64,000 nucleotides of DNA from Antonospora locustae (taxonomy: Eukaryota; Microsporidia), in assembly GCA_007674295.1 (NCBI GenBank), contig CM017454.1, positions 62,001-126,000 of the forward strand, written 5' to 3'. The notes under the pieces were generated by a model that was not told the DNA's origin, ran no database searches, and worked only from the letters and a program-made list of their open reading frames with translations. Both the position numbers and the translations under genes were made by a program. Position 1 is the stretch's first letter, and every line of letters starts with the position of its first letter. Of this stretch, positions 41,513-51,031 are shown piece by piece.

Positions 41513-44275
41513 TCATTCCATGTACTTCTTGTTTATGAGGTCTATGAAGCCCTCCACACAAAATTCGGCAAGCCCGCAGACGTCTACTGACTTTACTCCA
41601 TAACACTTCATCTTCAGCAACTCGTCAATTCTCACATTGTCGCTTCCAACCATTCTGTCCTTTATGAACATTTCGATTCGAAAGACAAGCGGGTCGTTGC
41701 ATATCAAATAAAAGTACACGGAGCCAAATAGCGATGAGTCGGTCTCCTTGATTCCAACAAGCACACCCTTTGTTCTTAGTCTGCCAGCAGTGTATTTGTA
41801 CGTTCCGTACAAAGAGGACTTTCCTTCTCTTTTAAATTCGTTTTCAAGGCTAAAGAACCCTGTCTTCTTCTTAGTCACGAGTTTTGAGGCAAAACTTGCA
41901 AGATACTCCTCATATGCCCTTGCCTTAGCAGTCAGATAGCCCACCTTTCTTTCTAGATTCGCTTTGGTTTTTTTGTTCAAAGCAAGTTCGGCGCTTCTTT
42001 CGTTGCTCATGAGCTTGAGTGTGATGATGTCCTGTGCAAGCATGCTCAGAATGTCATCAAACGATGAAATTATATGCTTTGATTCCAGGTAGCTCAGGTC
42101 TTCAAGCAGCATGTTCTTGAATTGCGTGAGACTGTAGCGCTCGGGATATTCTGAGCTCGTCTTTGGTACTTGTGACCTGTCAAAGGCAGATTCTGTACAA
42201 CTTACCTCTTGGTCCTCTCCTTTGCCGCTGGAGCTAAGGTTGTAATCTCTGAAAAACGGAAGCTGCTTCTCAAAAAGAGTCACCTCCTTGTCACTTATGC
42301 TGTATAGCATTTCTCTGATATTTCTTCCCTCTGAAACGCTTAGGATAAGCAACATTTTTTGCTTTGTTCTGTTTATGAAGTTGTTGAGAGCAAGATTCTC
42401 GTTGTTTTCGCTGCTCAGGAGTTCGGGATCGTTCAAATAAAAAGGAATCAAGTACTCTGAATGCTCAAAAGGAACTGCTTTGCAGATAATCTGGTGGAGT
42501 GGATCCTTTTCACTGAGCTTAAGATTTTTTGTCAATGTTTCCAGAAAGCTGTTACACTCTTCTGTGGTTAGGTAGAGAACAGGCTTCTTATTGTCGGAAT
42601 ACGTATAAATGTGGGTACTGCACGCATTGTGCGCGTGTTCTAGCTCAAATGCTTTGCTATCAAGGAACAGGTCGACAGTAAAAGTGGACTTTACCAGTTG
42701 CAGAAGCTTGTATGATTCCTTTTTGAGAGATGACAATTCAGAATCGTAGAGTTCAGGAGACACAAAATACGTCGCTGCAAACTCGTCCACAAACAGAGAT
42801 GTTGCAGATACACCTTCTAGCATTGCAAAAAACCTTCTGAGATAGAGAGGTGCGTTTTTGAGCACGTCTGTAAGATGAGTCGCAATTCTTTCTGCCAGAT
42901 CCTCTATGTTACAGTTCCTCAGTTTCTTAATAAATTTCATCAGGTTTCTCTCAAGCTCAAGACCCTCCTTGCTCTTTCTGAACACATTCACAACAATACG
43001 TGTAGATATTTTGTAGTTGTTGTCGTCTTTGAGCACAAAGTCAATCAACCTGGACATCAGAAACTCCTCACGTCTTCCTTGTATAAATGAAAACACTGGA
43101 AGCACCATAGTCAGTACAAAGTCGTCAATGTCATCCTCATCCATGTTGCGGAGAATCGTGGATATGTACACGGGTTCATTCTGGAGAACATAAAATATCC
43201 GCTGAAATATCCTGTAGTTCTCGGATCTAATGGGGAGGTAAGACAGAATATAATTTAGAGGCCTTGTCACCACTATGTTGGACAAAGTGACCTTGTTATC
43301 TGTCAAAAGTGTTATCTTCATCTTGATCTCTTCCAGATATGACTCCAGGTCAAAGATAACCTTGCGCTTTTTTATTATTTCTGTGTGTAAATGCTCAATC
43401 TCTCTTTCCTTTTCCATTTCCTCAGATTGTTTGAAGAAAAATGGAAGAAACCTTCTCAGAGTGTGCACAGACACCTTCTTTTGATATATTATGTCATCAA
43501 AAGATCGCTCCCAGACCAGTGCCTTCATCTTTTTCTTCAGTATTTGCTCCATCGCCTGTTTGGACACGCTGCTCTCCGAGACCTCACTGCTACTTTTCTT
43601 GGAATGTGTGCAGCTCGATTGTTTGCTAATTTTGTAGTGGCAGAAGGCTCTCAACACGTTTTTTGACTGCTCATGGCTTATGTTGGAGTCTATTCTCTCC
43701 TTTATATCGTCAAACTTGGGCAGATTGACACCGAGACTGTTTATTTCTATCTCCTTCTTGAGAACCTCCTCCTCGGTGAAGCTGATCTTTCCAGCCAAGT
43801 TCCTTATCTTAATTGTCTTACCAGCACGTTCCAGATAGTGAGCCAGTGCATGCAAGCAATATATAACTTTTGGAAAGTTTCTCTTGTCGTATAGATCAAA
43901 TGTCTCGAACATAAACACCTTGGGAAACGATATCGTTTCAAGTGCATTAAGAAAGTAGTTGATGTTGTCTGTGTGCCTATACTGCAATGTATCCGACACG
44001 AAAATTTTCTTCACACATTCGCTAGCAAAGCCCAGCGCCAGCTGCGATAAAATTACACCCTTTCTCATCTCCTCCTCAAATTCGTCCAGTGTGGTTGTTT
44101 TTATACAACCGTTATCCTCGCACCACCTCTTCGCTTCCTCCAAGCGGCACATATATTCATACACACGTGTGTTGTGTCTTCTGACATCCATATCTTCAGC
44201 GCTGTTCCTTCCTGCTTCATCTTCTGAACGCCGAATGATGTTTTTAAGGTATTCCTGTTTGTTGTAAGTTGTCAT
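41513..44275 (-). CDS. IQG1: IQGAP-family protein (Iqg1/Rng2-like)
   Basis: 920 aa from the ATG preceded by CCCCCAA; a longer frame begins at 44326. N-terminal calponin-homology domain about residues 37-150: CRLEEAKRWCEDNG, GVILSQLALGFASE, YRHTDNINYFLNALE and the very characteristic LYDKRNFPKVIYCLHALAHYL. Then the IQGAP 'GKISFTEEEV' block, a coiled coil near 290-320, a RasGAP-related domain in the middle and a RasGAP-C region with GTYKYTAGRLRTKGVLVGI near the C-terminus. I find at most one weak IQ-like motif (VSVHTLRRFL). IQGAPs bundle actin and build the cytokinetic ring. Confidence 0.9.
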   Translation of the reverse strand: MTTYNKQEYLKNIIRRSEDEAGRNSAEDMDVRRHNTRVYEYMCRLEEAKRWCEDNGCIKTTTLDEFEEEMRKGVILSQLALGFASECVKKIFVSDTLQYRHTDNINYFLNALETISFPKVFMFETFDLYDKRNFPKVIYCLHALAHYLERAGKTIKIRNLAGKISFTEEEVLKKEIEINSLGVNLPKFDDIKERIDSNISHEQSKNVLRAFCHYKISKQSSCTHSKKSSSEVSESSVSKQAMEQILKKKMKALVWERSFDDIIYQKKVSVHTLRRFLPFFFKQSEEMEKEREIEHLHTEIIKKRKVIFDLESYLEEIKMKITLLTDNKVTLSNIVVTRPLNYILSYLPIRSENYRIFQRIFYVLQNEPVYISTILRNMDEDDIDDFVLTMVLPVFSFIQGRREEFLMSRLIDFVLKDDNNYKISTRIVVNVFRKSKEGLELERNLMKFIKKLRNCNIEDLAERIATHLTDVLKNAPLYLRRFFAMLEGVSATSLFVDEFAATYFVSPELYDSELSSLKKESYKLLQLVKSTFTVDLFLDSKAFELEHAHNACSTHIYTYSDNKKPVLYLTTEECNSFLETLTKNLKLSEKDPLHQIICKAVPFEHSEYLIPFYLNDPELLSSENNENLALNNFINRTKQKMLLILSVSEGRNIREMLYSISDKEVTLFEKQLPFFRDYNLSSSGKGEDQEVSCTESAFDRSQVPKTSSEYPERYSLTQFKNMLLEDLSYLESKHIISSFDDILSMLAQDIITLKLMSNERSAELALNKKTKANLERKVGYLTAKARAYEEYLASFASKLVTKKKTGFFSLENEFKREGKSSLYGTYKYTAGRLRTKGVLVGIKETDSSLFGSVYFYLICNDPLVFRIEMFIKDRMVGSDNVRIDELLKMKCYGVKSVDVCGLAEFCVEGFIDLINKKYME

Positions 44276-44415
44276 TTGGGGGTTCTCAATTTTTTTATTA
44301 TCAGAGTGAACTGAAGACATAGACATATTCGCATCCTGTTGAGTCTTTACCCTATTTTATCTGGCAAACAACTTGTAAAATTCTTGGTACTTACAGTTGT
44401 TGCATTGTGGTGCCC

Positions 44416-44700
44416 ATGGCCTACGATGTTCTGACACTGCAGCGATGGAACGAATATGTACAGAAAAATGTTAAGACGCCAATGACCATTGTGAATGCAG
44501 CCCTGACTCCATATTTGGATTCTTTAGATGAGACAAGCGTGATCGCAATCGTTAATGGTGAGAAAACTGTGCTCTGTACGCTGAAGCCGTATCAAATGGA
44601 AAATCAAGTTCTTAACTACAAACTCGAAAAGGAAAATGATGTTGTGCTTTTTCTGGAAGGTGCAAATGAAGTAGATATTTTGATCAAAAAACAAAATTAG
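44416..44700 (+). CDS. Small hypothetical protein
   Basis: 94 aa with CCC directly before the ATG (GTGCCCATGG), which supports it as a real gene. Mixed helix-strand text (LTLQRWNEYVQKNVKTPMTI; VIAIVNGEKTVLCTL; NDVVLFLEGANEVDILIKK) suggests a small globular domain. No signal peptide or membrane segment. The family is not recognised. Divergent from the IQGAP gene with a 140-bp gap. Confidence 0.7.
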   Translation: MAYDVLTLQRWNEYVQKNVKTPMTIVNAALTPYLDSLDETSVIAIVNGEKTVLCTLKPYQMENQVLNYKLEKENDVVLFLEGANEVDILIKKQN

Positions 44701-44768
44701 ACATGTCGTTGACATAATGCTCCTCGTAGCTGAAATCTCAGCTTTTGTGACCTGTTTTCGTGCATTTC

Positions 44769-45386
44769 CTATAGTTCGTGTTTGGCGTTGTCTTCAACAT
44801 TCAGCCGTCCGCAATCCACGATAACTACGTCTTCCAGTGGCTGGTCCCACTCGTTTGTCTCTACTTTTGAGATTTCGTGTACAACATCCATGCATGATGC
44901 ATCCACCTCGCCAAACACAACGTGCTTATTGTCAAGCCACGGCGTCTTCGCTACTGTTATGAAAAACTGCGACCCGTTTGTGTTTCTCCCCGCATTTGCC
45001 ATCGACAGAAGCCCCGCCCTGTCGTGCTTCTTTGTAAAGTTCTCGTCCTCAAACTTCCTGCCATACACAGAAAAACCCCCTGTTCCGTTTCTGTGCGTGA
45101 CGTCGCCTGCTTGAATCATGAAGTTGTCGATGATTCTGTGGAAGATGTTATTTTTGTACGAGTAGATCTTTCCATCACGCTCGACGCCCTCTATGAACCT
45201 CACAAAGTTGTGGCACGTCCTGGGAACTACTTTTGTGTAAAGTTTGATTATAATTCTCTCCTTTGGTTTTCTTTCTCCTAGAGCATTTACATATGATACG
45301 TCAAAAAAGAAGCATTCGTCTGTCTCAGTGTTTTTCACCTGTGGTATTAGTTCTGCAAAAAATAACAGAGAAACAAGCAAAAGCAT
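44769..45386 (-). CDS. Cyclophilin-type peptidyl-prolyl isomerase, secretory
   Basis: 205 aa. A hydrophobic leader (MLLLVSLLFFAELIPQV, 1-17) predicts entry into the ER; no KDEL-type signal follows (the end is AKHEL, a weak candidate retrieval signal). The cyclophilin core is complete, with FHRIIDNFMIQAGDVTHRNG, NTNGSQFFIT and TPWLDNKHVVFG, including the Trp that contacts cyclosporin in CypA. GCCCTG precedes the ATG. DNA from 44855 to 45230 is identical to the second cyclophilin gene at 51088-51463, while both flanks of the coding sequence differ sharply. Confidence 0.93.
   Translation of the reverse strand: MLLLVSLLFFAELIPQVKNTETDECFFFDVSYVNALGERKPKERIIIKLYTKVVPRTCHNFVRFIEGVERDGKIYSYKNNIFHRIIDNFMIQAGDVTHRNGTGGFSVYGRKFEDENFTKKHDRAGLLSMANAGRNTNGSQFFITVAKTPWLDNKHVVFGEVDASCMDVVHEISKVETNEWDQPLEDVVIVDCGRLNVEDNAKHEL
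44855..45230. repeat. 376-bp tract identical to 51088-51463
   Basis: Base-for-base comparison by eye shows no difference between this segment and 51088-51463 (constant offset 6233). It covers the codons from VVPRTCHNF to HEISKVET in both cyclophilin genes. Identity ends abruptly at both edges. Confidence 0.93.
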
Positions 45387-45546
45387 CAGGGCAAATATTA
45401 AACAATTGGATTGTTCAAAAGCACAAGTGTTTTTGCAAAAGCATGCAATTTATTTATTGGAATCTGTGCCTTGAGATATAAGCATATAACACAATAGACT
45501 CGTTTCTGCGACACAAAAGCCAATTATACAAACATTCATAAACCTG

Positions 45547-46089
45547 CTAAACGTACTTGTAGTCGTCTCGTTCTTCATTGAACTCTTCAATCTTTCTCTT
45601 GATTTTGGATCTGTCCACCCACGCTATACAGTCTTCCAGTCCCCTGCTGATGATTGCAGAAGGATCCTTAATCACTAAGGTTCCTACTCTAACGTGCCCA
45701 TGCTCCACAAACTTTGTTGCATCTTGAATATTAGAGACCATTCTTATGTGCTTCATCATAACAGGCAGCCTCCGATTACATATGTCTGCAACGGTTATCT
45801 TTGAGCAGTTATACAGTCGTTTTTCCTTTATGAACCCTGCAGAATACAACTTTTGTGCAAGCTCTTTGCCTATTCTATGCTTCATGGCATCGCTGTCACG
45901 CATCTTTGCAAGTGTTAGTGCAAGCTTTCGTACTTTTCCCGCAAACTTATTGTAGTTATGGTAATCTTCCCTGTTCAAAAGTCTGTATTTTGTGGACACA
46001 AGCTGTTCCCGTTTAGTGTTCGTGCCTTTCCATTCCAGAAAGTTAACCTTACGCAAAAGACGCTTTTCATGGTACTTTAGTTTTCTCAT
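45547..46089 (-). CDS. IMP3: U3 snoRNP protein Imp3
   Basis: 180 aa against 183 in yeast, from the ATG preceded by GCCCATTTT; the longer frame to 46161 is not needed. It starts with the typical MRKLKYHEKRLLRKVNFLEW and carries LTLAKMRDSDAMKHRIGKEL, then an S4-type RNA-binding domain (RRLPVMMKHIRMVSNIQDAT; FVEHGHVRVG) and the family C-terminus EDCIAWVDRSKIKRKIEEFN. Imp3 promotes U3 snoRNA base pairing with pre-rRNA in the small-subunit processome. Confidence 0.95.
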   Translation of the reverse strand: MRKLKYHEKRLLRKVNFLEWKGTNTKREQLVSTKYRLLNREDYHNYNKFAGKVRKLALTLAKMRDSDAMKHRIGKELAQKLYSAGFIKEKRLYNCSKITVADICNRRLPVMMKHIRMVSNIQDATKFVEHGHVRVGTLVIKDPSAIISRGLEDCIAWVDRSKIKRKIEEFNEERDDYKYV

Positions 46090-46330
46090 AAAATGGGCAT
46101 TCGGCTCTGGGATGCAAAAGCATTTGAAAAGCCGCATGTAAACAAACAGGTGCAACTTCAATATACAGAGTGAAACAGAAAAGGCTCGAAATGGATACTA
46201 GACAGTAGTATTACAATACGATATACGAAAAATACGAAGCAAGATGTTGCAGTGGCATTTTTTGCGTGCATGTTTAGTGAATTTGCATGAGGATAACGGA
46301 ATGTGATATACAAAACAAATAGCACCCTCG

Positions 46331-47536
46331 ATGATCAGGCTAATTGCAAATAGGTATATAAAACAGGAAACCGATATCACCATGCTGCTCTTTGCATTCA
46401 GGCTAGCCTATGTGTTTATAGCTTCTGCATTTCTTCACAACAAAGAGCTGAAGCACCATCTGTATTCAGGTACTGTGCTGTTTATAATGACATATTTGCC
46501 AATAGAGCTATTTTACTACTTAATCATCCTCTGTATAAACTTCCTTATCATGATTGGCATCGCAAACTACAGGCTGAAGACAACTGTACTCTTAATAATG
46601 AACCTTTCAATCATAGTGGTGGGATCGCGGTGTGGAAAGCGTCTTGGTGTGGACGTTGGTAATTTCTCGAGCATATCGTCCGAAGTCATGCTTCTTGTTC
46701 CCAAAATGTACTTTGTGTGCAATAAGCAGAAAGCCCTTTCTCAAAGCGCTTTCGGTTACATATTTTTTGTGCCGAGTCTTGCATTGGGTCCTGTGGTTCC
46801 ATTCAGCGAGCTTGGAAAGAGAATACAACGGCGTTTTGGCACAACTATACTGAAAACTCTTCAGTGTGCATTCTTTGCATTTGTGTTATTGTACGGCAAA
46901 AAAGTCGTAAGTAGAGATGTTCTTATTAATGACAAAGACATAAGTGTTTTTTGCAGAACCATCTACCTGTATTTGTTTACTTTGCACTACCGCATGCAGT
47001 ACTATTTTGTTTGGTCATTTTCCTCTCTCTGCTTCTATGTCTGTGGACTGAACGTGTCCAACGCCATGTTCTTCAATGTTGAGCTTGCTACATCTCTGGA
47101 GGAGGTCGCCACATTCTGGAATTACTGGATATCCTGGTTTTTGAAAAAAAGCATATACATTCCTCTACGAAAATACAGTAGAGTTGGTGCAATGCTGGCA
47201 ACCTCCGTTGCCTCTGCCCTTTGGCATGGCGGAAGAGGTTGTGACTTTCTGTTTTTAGTCTCGTACAACATCTCAATTCCAATTCTAAAGAAAAATAGTG
47301 TGTTGATGAAGAGACATCTGAATTACTATGTCTATGTGTTCTTTGTCACACTGCAAACGGCGTTCTTTGTGTCGTACATCCCTGTTCCCTTCTATTTTAA
47401 CAGTGCAAAAACGGGTCTTCTTGTCTGGAAAAACATTTATTTCGTAGGACATGTAGCACTTTTCATGTCCCTGCTGATTCACCTTGCTCTCGCCTTACAA
47501 ATGCGTGTCAAAGGGAATTTTCGTAACATTATTTGA
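46331..47536 (+). CDS. MBOAT-family acyltransferase (lysophospholipid type)
   Basis: 401 aa with about ten hydrophobic segments. The MBOAT signature is clear: FWNYWISWFLKKSIYIPL with N264 and SALWHGG with catalytic H299, about 35 residues apart as in the family. Spacing and the WN...W motif resemble Ale1/LPCAT lysophospholipid acyltransferases more than sterol or DGAT enzymes, but substrate is inferred. CACCCTCG precedes the ATG. The divergent IMP3 gene starts 241 bp away. It could remodel phospholipids taken from the host. Confidence 0.83.
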   Translation: MIRLIANRYIKQETDITMLLFAFRLAYVFIASAFLHNKELKHHLYSGTVLFIMTYLPIELFYYLIILCINFLIMIGIANYRLKTTVLLIMNLSIIVVGSRCGKRLGVDVGNFSSISSEVMLLVPKMYFVCNKQKALSQSAFGYIFFVPSLALGPVVPFSELGKRIQRRFGTTILKTLQCAFFAFVLLYGKKVVSRDVLINDKDISVFCRTIYLYLFTLHYRMQYYFVWSFSSLCFYVCGLNVSNAMFFNVELATSLEEVATFWNYWISWFLKKSIYIPLRKYSRVGAMLATSVASALWHGGRGCDFLFLVSYNISIPILKKNSVLMKRHLNYYVYVFFVTLQTAFFVSYIPVPFYFNSAKTGLLVWKNIYFVGHVALFMSLLIHLALALQMRVKGNFRNII

Positions 47537-47612
47537 AAACATATAAATCTGCATAGCGTTATTGCACTGAAGTCATTATTTTATCGTGCTCTTACACGGA
47601 TCCATAGAAAGA

Positions 47613-48854
47613 TTACTGATTGAAGCTCTGTATCATCTCGTCAACCACACTTTCAAGCCTGTGTTTTGCGTTGTCAACACAGATTCTGAAGTAGTCGTCT
47701 ACCGAGAAGTTGAAATATGAGATGAAGAACCGCAGGTCTGTGTTTTTTCGCACCAAGCTGCGCTCAATAAGCTGCTGTATATCGCGGTTTGTCTTGATCT
47801 TAAAGTTATAGAAGACTCTCTTCTCCAGAAACTTGAAAACAAGCCCAAGCTGGTGCTCAATTAGCAATGCTCTATGTGGCCCTATAGACTTTACATCGTC
47901 CTTCAGAATCTCTAGAATGCTTTCCTGCTCATCCTGAAAACTCCAAAAATACTCAAAGGTATCCTCCACCAATGTTTTGAGTGTCTGTATCTTGTTTATA
48001 TTTCGAAGACTCCTCTCAAATCTCTTGTTCAAAAACTCTGTCACAAAAGGTATTTTGACATCAGCATCCATCTTTCCTAGACATGTTGTAAGTTCTACTT
48101 TGGAGTATATCTGAGGAATCTTTCTCTGAATTCTCTGCAGCTTCTCGTATTGCTCAGTTTCAACCAATAGGTTTTCATGCCTGTCCACTTCAACTTCCTC
48201 TGTATGCATTATGCTTTCAGGATCAAAAGTGAGCTCCTCATACACATTCACAACTTTTGAGACGCGCTCTTCGTCCTTTCTAAGTCTGTAGTGATGGTAC
48301 TCTGAGTTTATGACAAGGTACCCTTTGTCCTTTTTAATGTCCACCACGTTGTAGTTGAATGCATTCAATAGCTTGAACTCTGTTTTGGACTCACTTTCAG
48401 CTATAAAAACTAGGTCGTTGGCGAGAATCACAAGAACGTTTTTACCGTTTGAAAAGATGTCATAGTGTATCAAATACCTTGTTGGAGACATGAAGTATCT
48501 CATGTCATTTGAGAAGTTGCTAAAGAGATTGAACAACTCTTTCTGCTTCTCCTCATCCACATAGACAAAGTCACTCTCTTCCCTGAACGAGGATATGATC
48601 TCGTTGTATGAGGTTATTAGCTCGTTAATTTCTTTCGTTCTGCGTGAAACCTCGTCGTAGAGACTTAGAGCCTGCATTATTTTCTCTGAGTGCTCCAGAA
48701 ACCTGTCATATAGTTCCTTTTCTATTTCGTGCTTTATTGACACACACCTCTCCAGCTCAGCTCTTATGACAGACGGCTCGTACTTAGTGATGGTGCTGTT
48801 GACAAAATCCTCTAGGCTCATTGATACGAGCTCTTGAAACTTGTTGTGCCCCAT
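47613..48854 (-). CDS. Exocyst subunit Exo84-like protein
   Basis: 413 aa from an ATG preceded by AACCCTGC. An N-terminal block (MSLEDFVNSTITKYEPSVIR) leads into a coiled coil (about residues 30-90) typical of Vps51/Exo84/Cog1 N-termini. It is followed by a PH-like domain (about 130-210: RYLIHYDIFSNGKNVLVILA, NDLVFIAES) and a helical C-terminal rod. That order is Exo84's, the exocyst subunit that tethers secretory vesicles at the plasma membrane. It is short compared with yeast (753 aa). Sequence identity is too low for certainty. Confidence 0.58.
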   Translation of the reverse strand: MGHNKFQELVSMSLEDFVNSTITKYEPSVIRAELERCVSIKHEIEKELYDRFLEHSEKIMQALSLYDEVSRRTKEINELITSYNEIISSFREESDFVYVDEEKQKELFNLFSNFSNDMRYFMSPTRYLIHYDIFSNGKNVLVILANDLVFIAESESKTEFKLLNAFNYNVVDIKKDKGYLVINSEYHHYRLRKDEERVSKVVNVYEELTFDPESIMHTEEVEVDRHENLLVETEQYEKLQRIQRKIPQIYSKVELTTCLGKMDADVKIPFVTEFLNKRFERSLRNINKIQTLKTLVEDTFEYFWSFQDEQESILEILKDDVKSIGPHRALLIEHQLGLVFKFLEKRVFYNFKIKTNRDIQQLIERSLVRKNTDLRFFISYFNFSVDDYFRICVDNAKHRLESVVDEMIQSFNQ

Positions 48855-49086
48855 GCAGGGTTTCTTTTCTTTTCCTTAAATGCGCTTGTTCAAGGCAAGT
48901 ACCTACATCGCTTCTCCAGCACTGCAGGCCATATTGCCACAAGACTCCATTTTGCACAGTACTTAGCATTTGCCATGCTTACTTTGTGCCAGATTTGGAC
49001 TTCTGTCACAAAGCAGGCTATTCACATCTATGAGACAGTGCTCTACTCATTGGCAGTGATCTGAAAGCTGATTATAAAACAAACCC

Positions 49087-50925
49087 ATGGACGAGGCGTT
49101 GGAATCGCTAATTACGGCTTACAAAGTATTCAAAAAAATAAATAGAAACACACCAGATTTGCTACCATACCTGAAGAAATATGTGTCTGTAGTGCAGAAG
49201 CCTTTGGATCGTGAAAGAATCAAAACTCGCTTACAGAAAAGAAACGTGCTGCATATCTTCCAGTCGCTCTCTCCAACTGAGCTGAACTACAGATATTCTG
49301 AGTTTGTTCTTTCGGTAAGACTCAAAGAGATGTTTAGCTTTTACATCAAAGCGCTTGCGTTAGGATTTGATGTTCCCAGACAGAGCCACGTGCTGTACTC
49401 TACAATTCTCAGATGGAAGTCAGTTTATGTAGCCTTGAAGTCTTCCAGTGGACTTGACTCTCCGTATTATGTCTGCTTTATTGAGTACGTCAAAAAAGCA
49501 CTTCTAGAGTACGAGGACCAGGTGGTTAGAGCAGATACAGACCCACTTGCGTTTTTTGCTGCAGTGCACGCCGCATACTTGAAGCTGAATCTGCTCCATC
49601 AGCTCAACACTAACTTTGATGCGGAGATGCTGCTTAGAAGACCATTCAATGAGCTCGAGATCGATGTAAAGAGCAAGCTGAGTGCAAACATTAGAGAGTT
49701 TATTGGTGGTCACTCGAAGCTCTGGGTACTTTCTTGCCTTGAGGCTGAGGATGTTGTGCTTATCAAAAGAGTAGCAAGGTGCCTGGAGTTGGTTACTGAG
49801 TTTCAAAAGTGGGGCTGCATAGTGAATGTGCAGCAGAGCACGTGTCCGCTGCTGGAGTGCGGATGTCCATATGCAAATATCTTCGACAAAGGTTTCGGAA
49901 ATCAACATCTGTCATGCAGCTCAGAGACCAAAAGCAGCTTGTACATGGACTCTGTAATTGCCGTGCAGATGCATGTGAGTACTAGCATGCAGAATAAATG
50001 CACGTGTGGAAATATGTGTGCGGCTTTCTACACAGAGATCGACAAGCTGAATGTCGACAACGACCTTACGCAAAAACTCCTTTTTCTGCAGAGCACAATT
50101 GCAGCGCACATGATGCCTTTGCTTCACTGCATAGGCACAATTCTTCTCTTTCTGAAAAAGACTTTTCTGTTTTCCCGATCCGATTTCGTCCAGTGCATGT
50201 TCTCTCTGCTCCGCGACCTGCCCTGGACAAGACACAGCTTTGTTTTTGTCCTTGACTCGTCTCTTGACAAGACGCTCTCGTCCTCTTTTCTTGGAAAGCA
50301 AATAGACATTATCATACTGGACTCACAGGACCAGTGGAACCACTTCACGCTGTTCTTTAAGATGGAGTATCCGTTGTGCATTCTGATGGCAAGAGAAGAC
50401 AAGGTCTGGCTTAGTCAGATATTCAAGCATCTGTGGAGAATGAAGACGGTTGAAAATCTACTTATAACAGTGCGCATGAAAAAACTAGACACGTTTGAGA
50501 AGCTGAGAGTCGTGGCGTATCTAGACCTCATCTTTCGGCTGGACTTCTACGTCTTCTACGAGGTTATAGAGAAGGAGTACAGGCGCCACTTTGGAGACAA
50601 TAAGCTCTTCTGCATCAGCAGCGTTGAGGACATAGAGACTCTTTTGCAGGGCAATAACGCGGACCCACTGGAAAAGCTGGGAACAAGATGCAGAGAGTTT
50701 CTGTCTGCAGTGCGCAGACAAATATTCATGGACAGAAGCACGCGTACACTGTTCATGAATCTCTTGGACGAGCTGGAGAGTATGTGCAAGGACATAGCAA
50801 AGTTCTGCACATGGAACGACGAATCGGTGAAGCGCGCCTTGCTCAACTTTGTTGGAAGCCTGAATGTTGATAAAGAAACGGTATTTCACAAGTATCTGAA
50901 AGTATCTCATCTTGTACAAGAATAA
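49087..50925 (+). CDS. Gamma-tubulin complex component (Spc97/Spc98 family)
   Basis: 612 aa from an ATG preceded by AAACCC. GCP features: an N-terminal GRIP1-like helical region, the mid segment IGTILLFLKKTFLFSRSDFV matching 'l..lk.yfLl.qgDf', and the C-terminal RVVAYLDLIFRLDFYVFYEV plus ETLLQGNNADPLEKLGTRCR matching 'fv.nlqyYl.feVle' and 'lh..yL..i'. This family nucleates spindle microtubules at the spindle pole plaque. I cannot tell GCP2 from GCP3. Several Cys-rich patches (CPLLECGCPYANIF; CTCGNMCAAF) in the middle are unusual. Confidence 0.72.
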   Translation: MDEALESLITAYKVFKKINRNTPDLLPYLKKYVSVVQKPLDRERIKTRLQKRNVLHIFQSLSPTELNYRYSEFVLSVRLKEMFSFYIKALALGFDVPRQSHVLYSTILRWKSVYVALKSSSGLDSPYYVCFIEYVKKALLEYEDQVVRADTDPLAFFAAVHAAYLKLNLLHQLNTNFDAEMLLRRPFNELEIDVKSKLSANIREFIGGHSKLWVLSCLEAEDVVLIKRVARCLELVTEFQKWGCIVNVQQSTCPLLECGCPYANIFDKGFGNQHLSCSSETKSSLYMDSVIAVQMHVSTSMQNKCTCGNMCAAFYTEIDKLNVDNDLTQKLLFLQSTIAAHMMPLLHCIGTILLFLKKTFLFSRSDFVQCMFSLLRDLPWTRHSFVFVLDSSLDKTLSSSFLGKQIDIIILDSQDQWNHFTLFFKMEYPLCILMAREDKVWLSQIFKHLWRMKTVENLLITVRMKKLDTFEKLRVVAYLDLIFRLDFYVFYEVIEKEYRRHFGDNKLFCISSVEDIETLLQGNNADPLEKLGTRCREFLSAVRRQIFMDRSTRTLFMNLLDELESMCKDIAKFCTWNDESVKRALLNFVGSLNVDKETVFHKYLKVSHLVQE

Positions 50926-51031
50926 AAGAGTAATCTGCAGAAGTCTCCGCATGGTTAAATAAAGCGGTATTTAGTGTTTCGCAAAACTCCGATAAAAATC
51001 AGCTGCGCACAGCTTTTTGTGCCAATAAAGC

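Noticed and set aside
44782..45281. Long open frames on the plus strand opposite the cyclophilin gene (and the same opposite the second copy)
   Set aside because: They are shadows of the cyclophilin codons. The two loci share them only because the underlying DNA is identical.
48821..49064. Frames of 70-76 codons in the gap between the Exo84-like and GCP genes
   Set aside because: Two overlapping frames start inside the Exo84 coding region, have no start motif and show no protein-like pattern. The gap is adequately explained as a divergent promoter.
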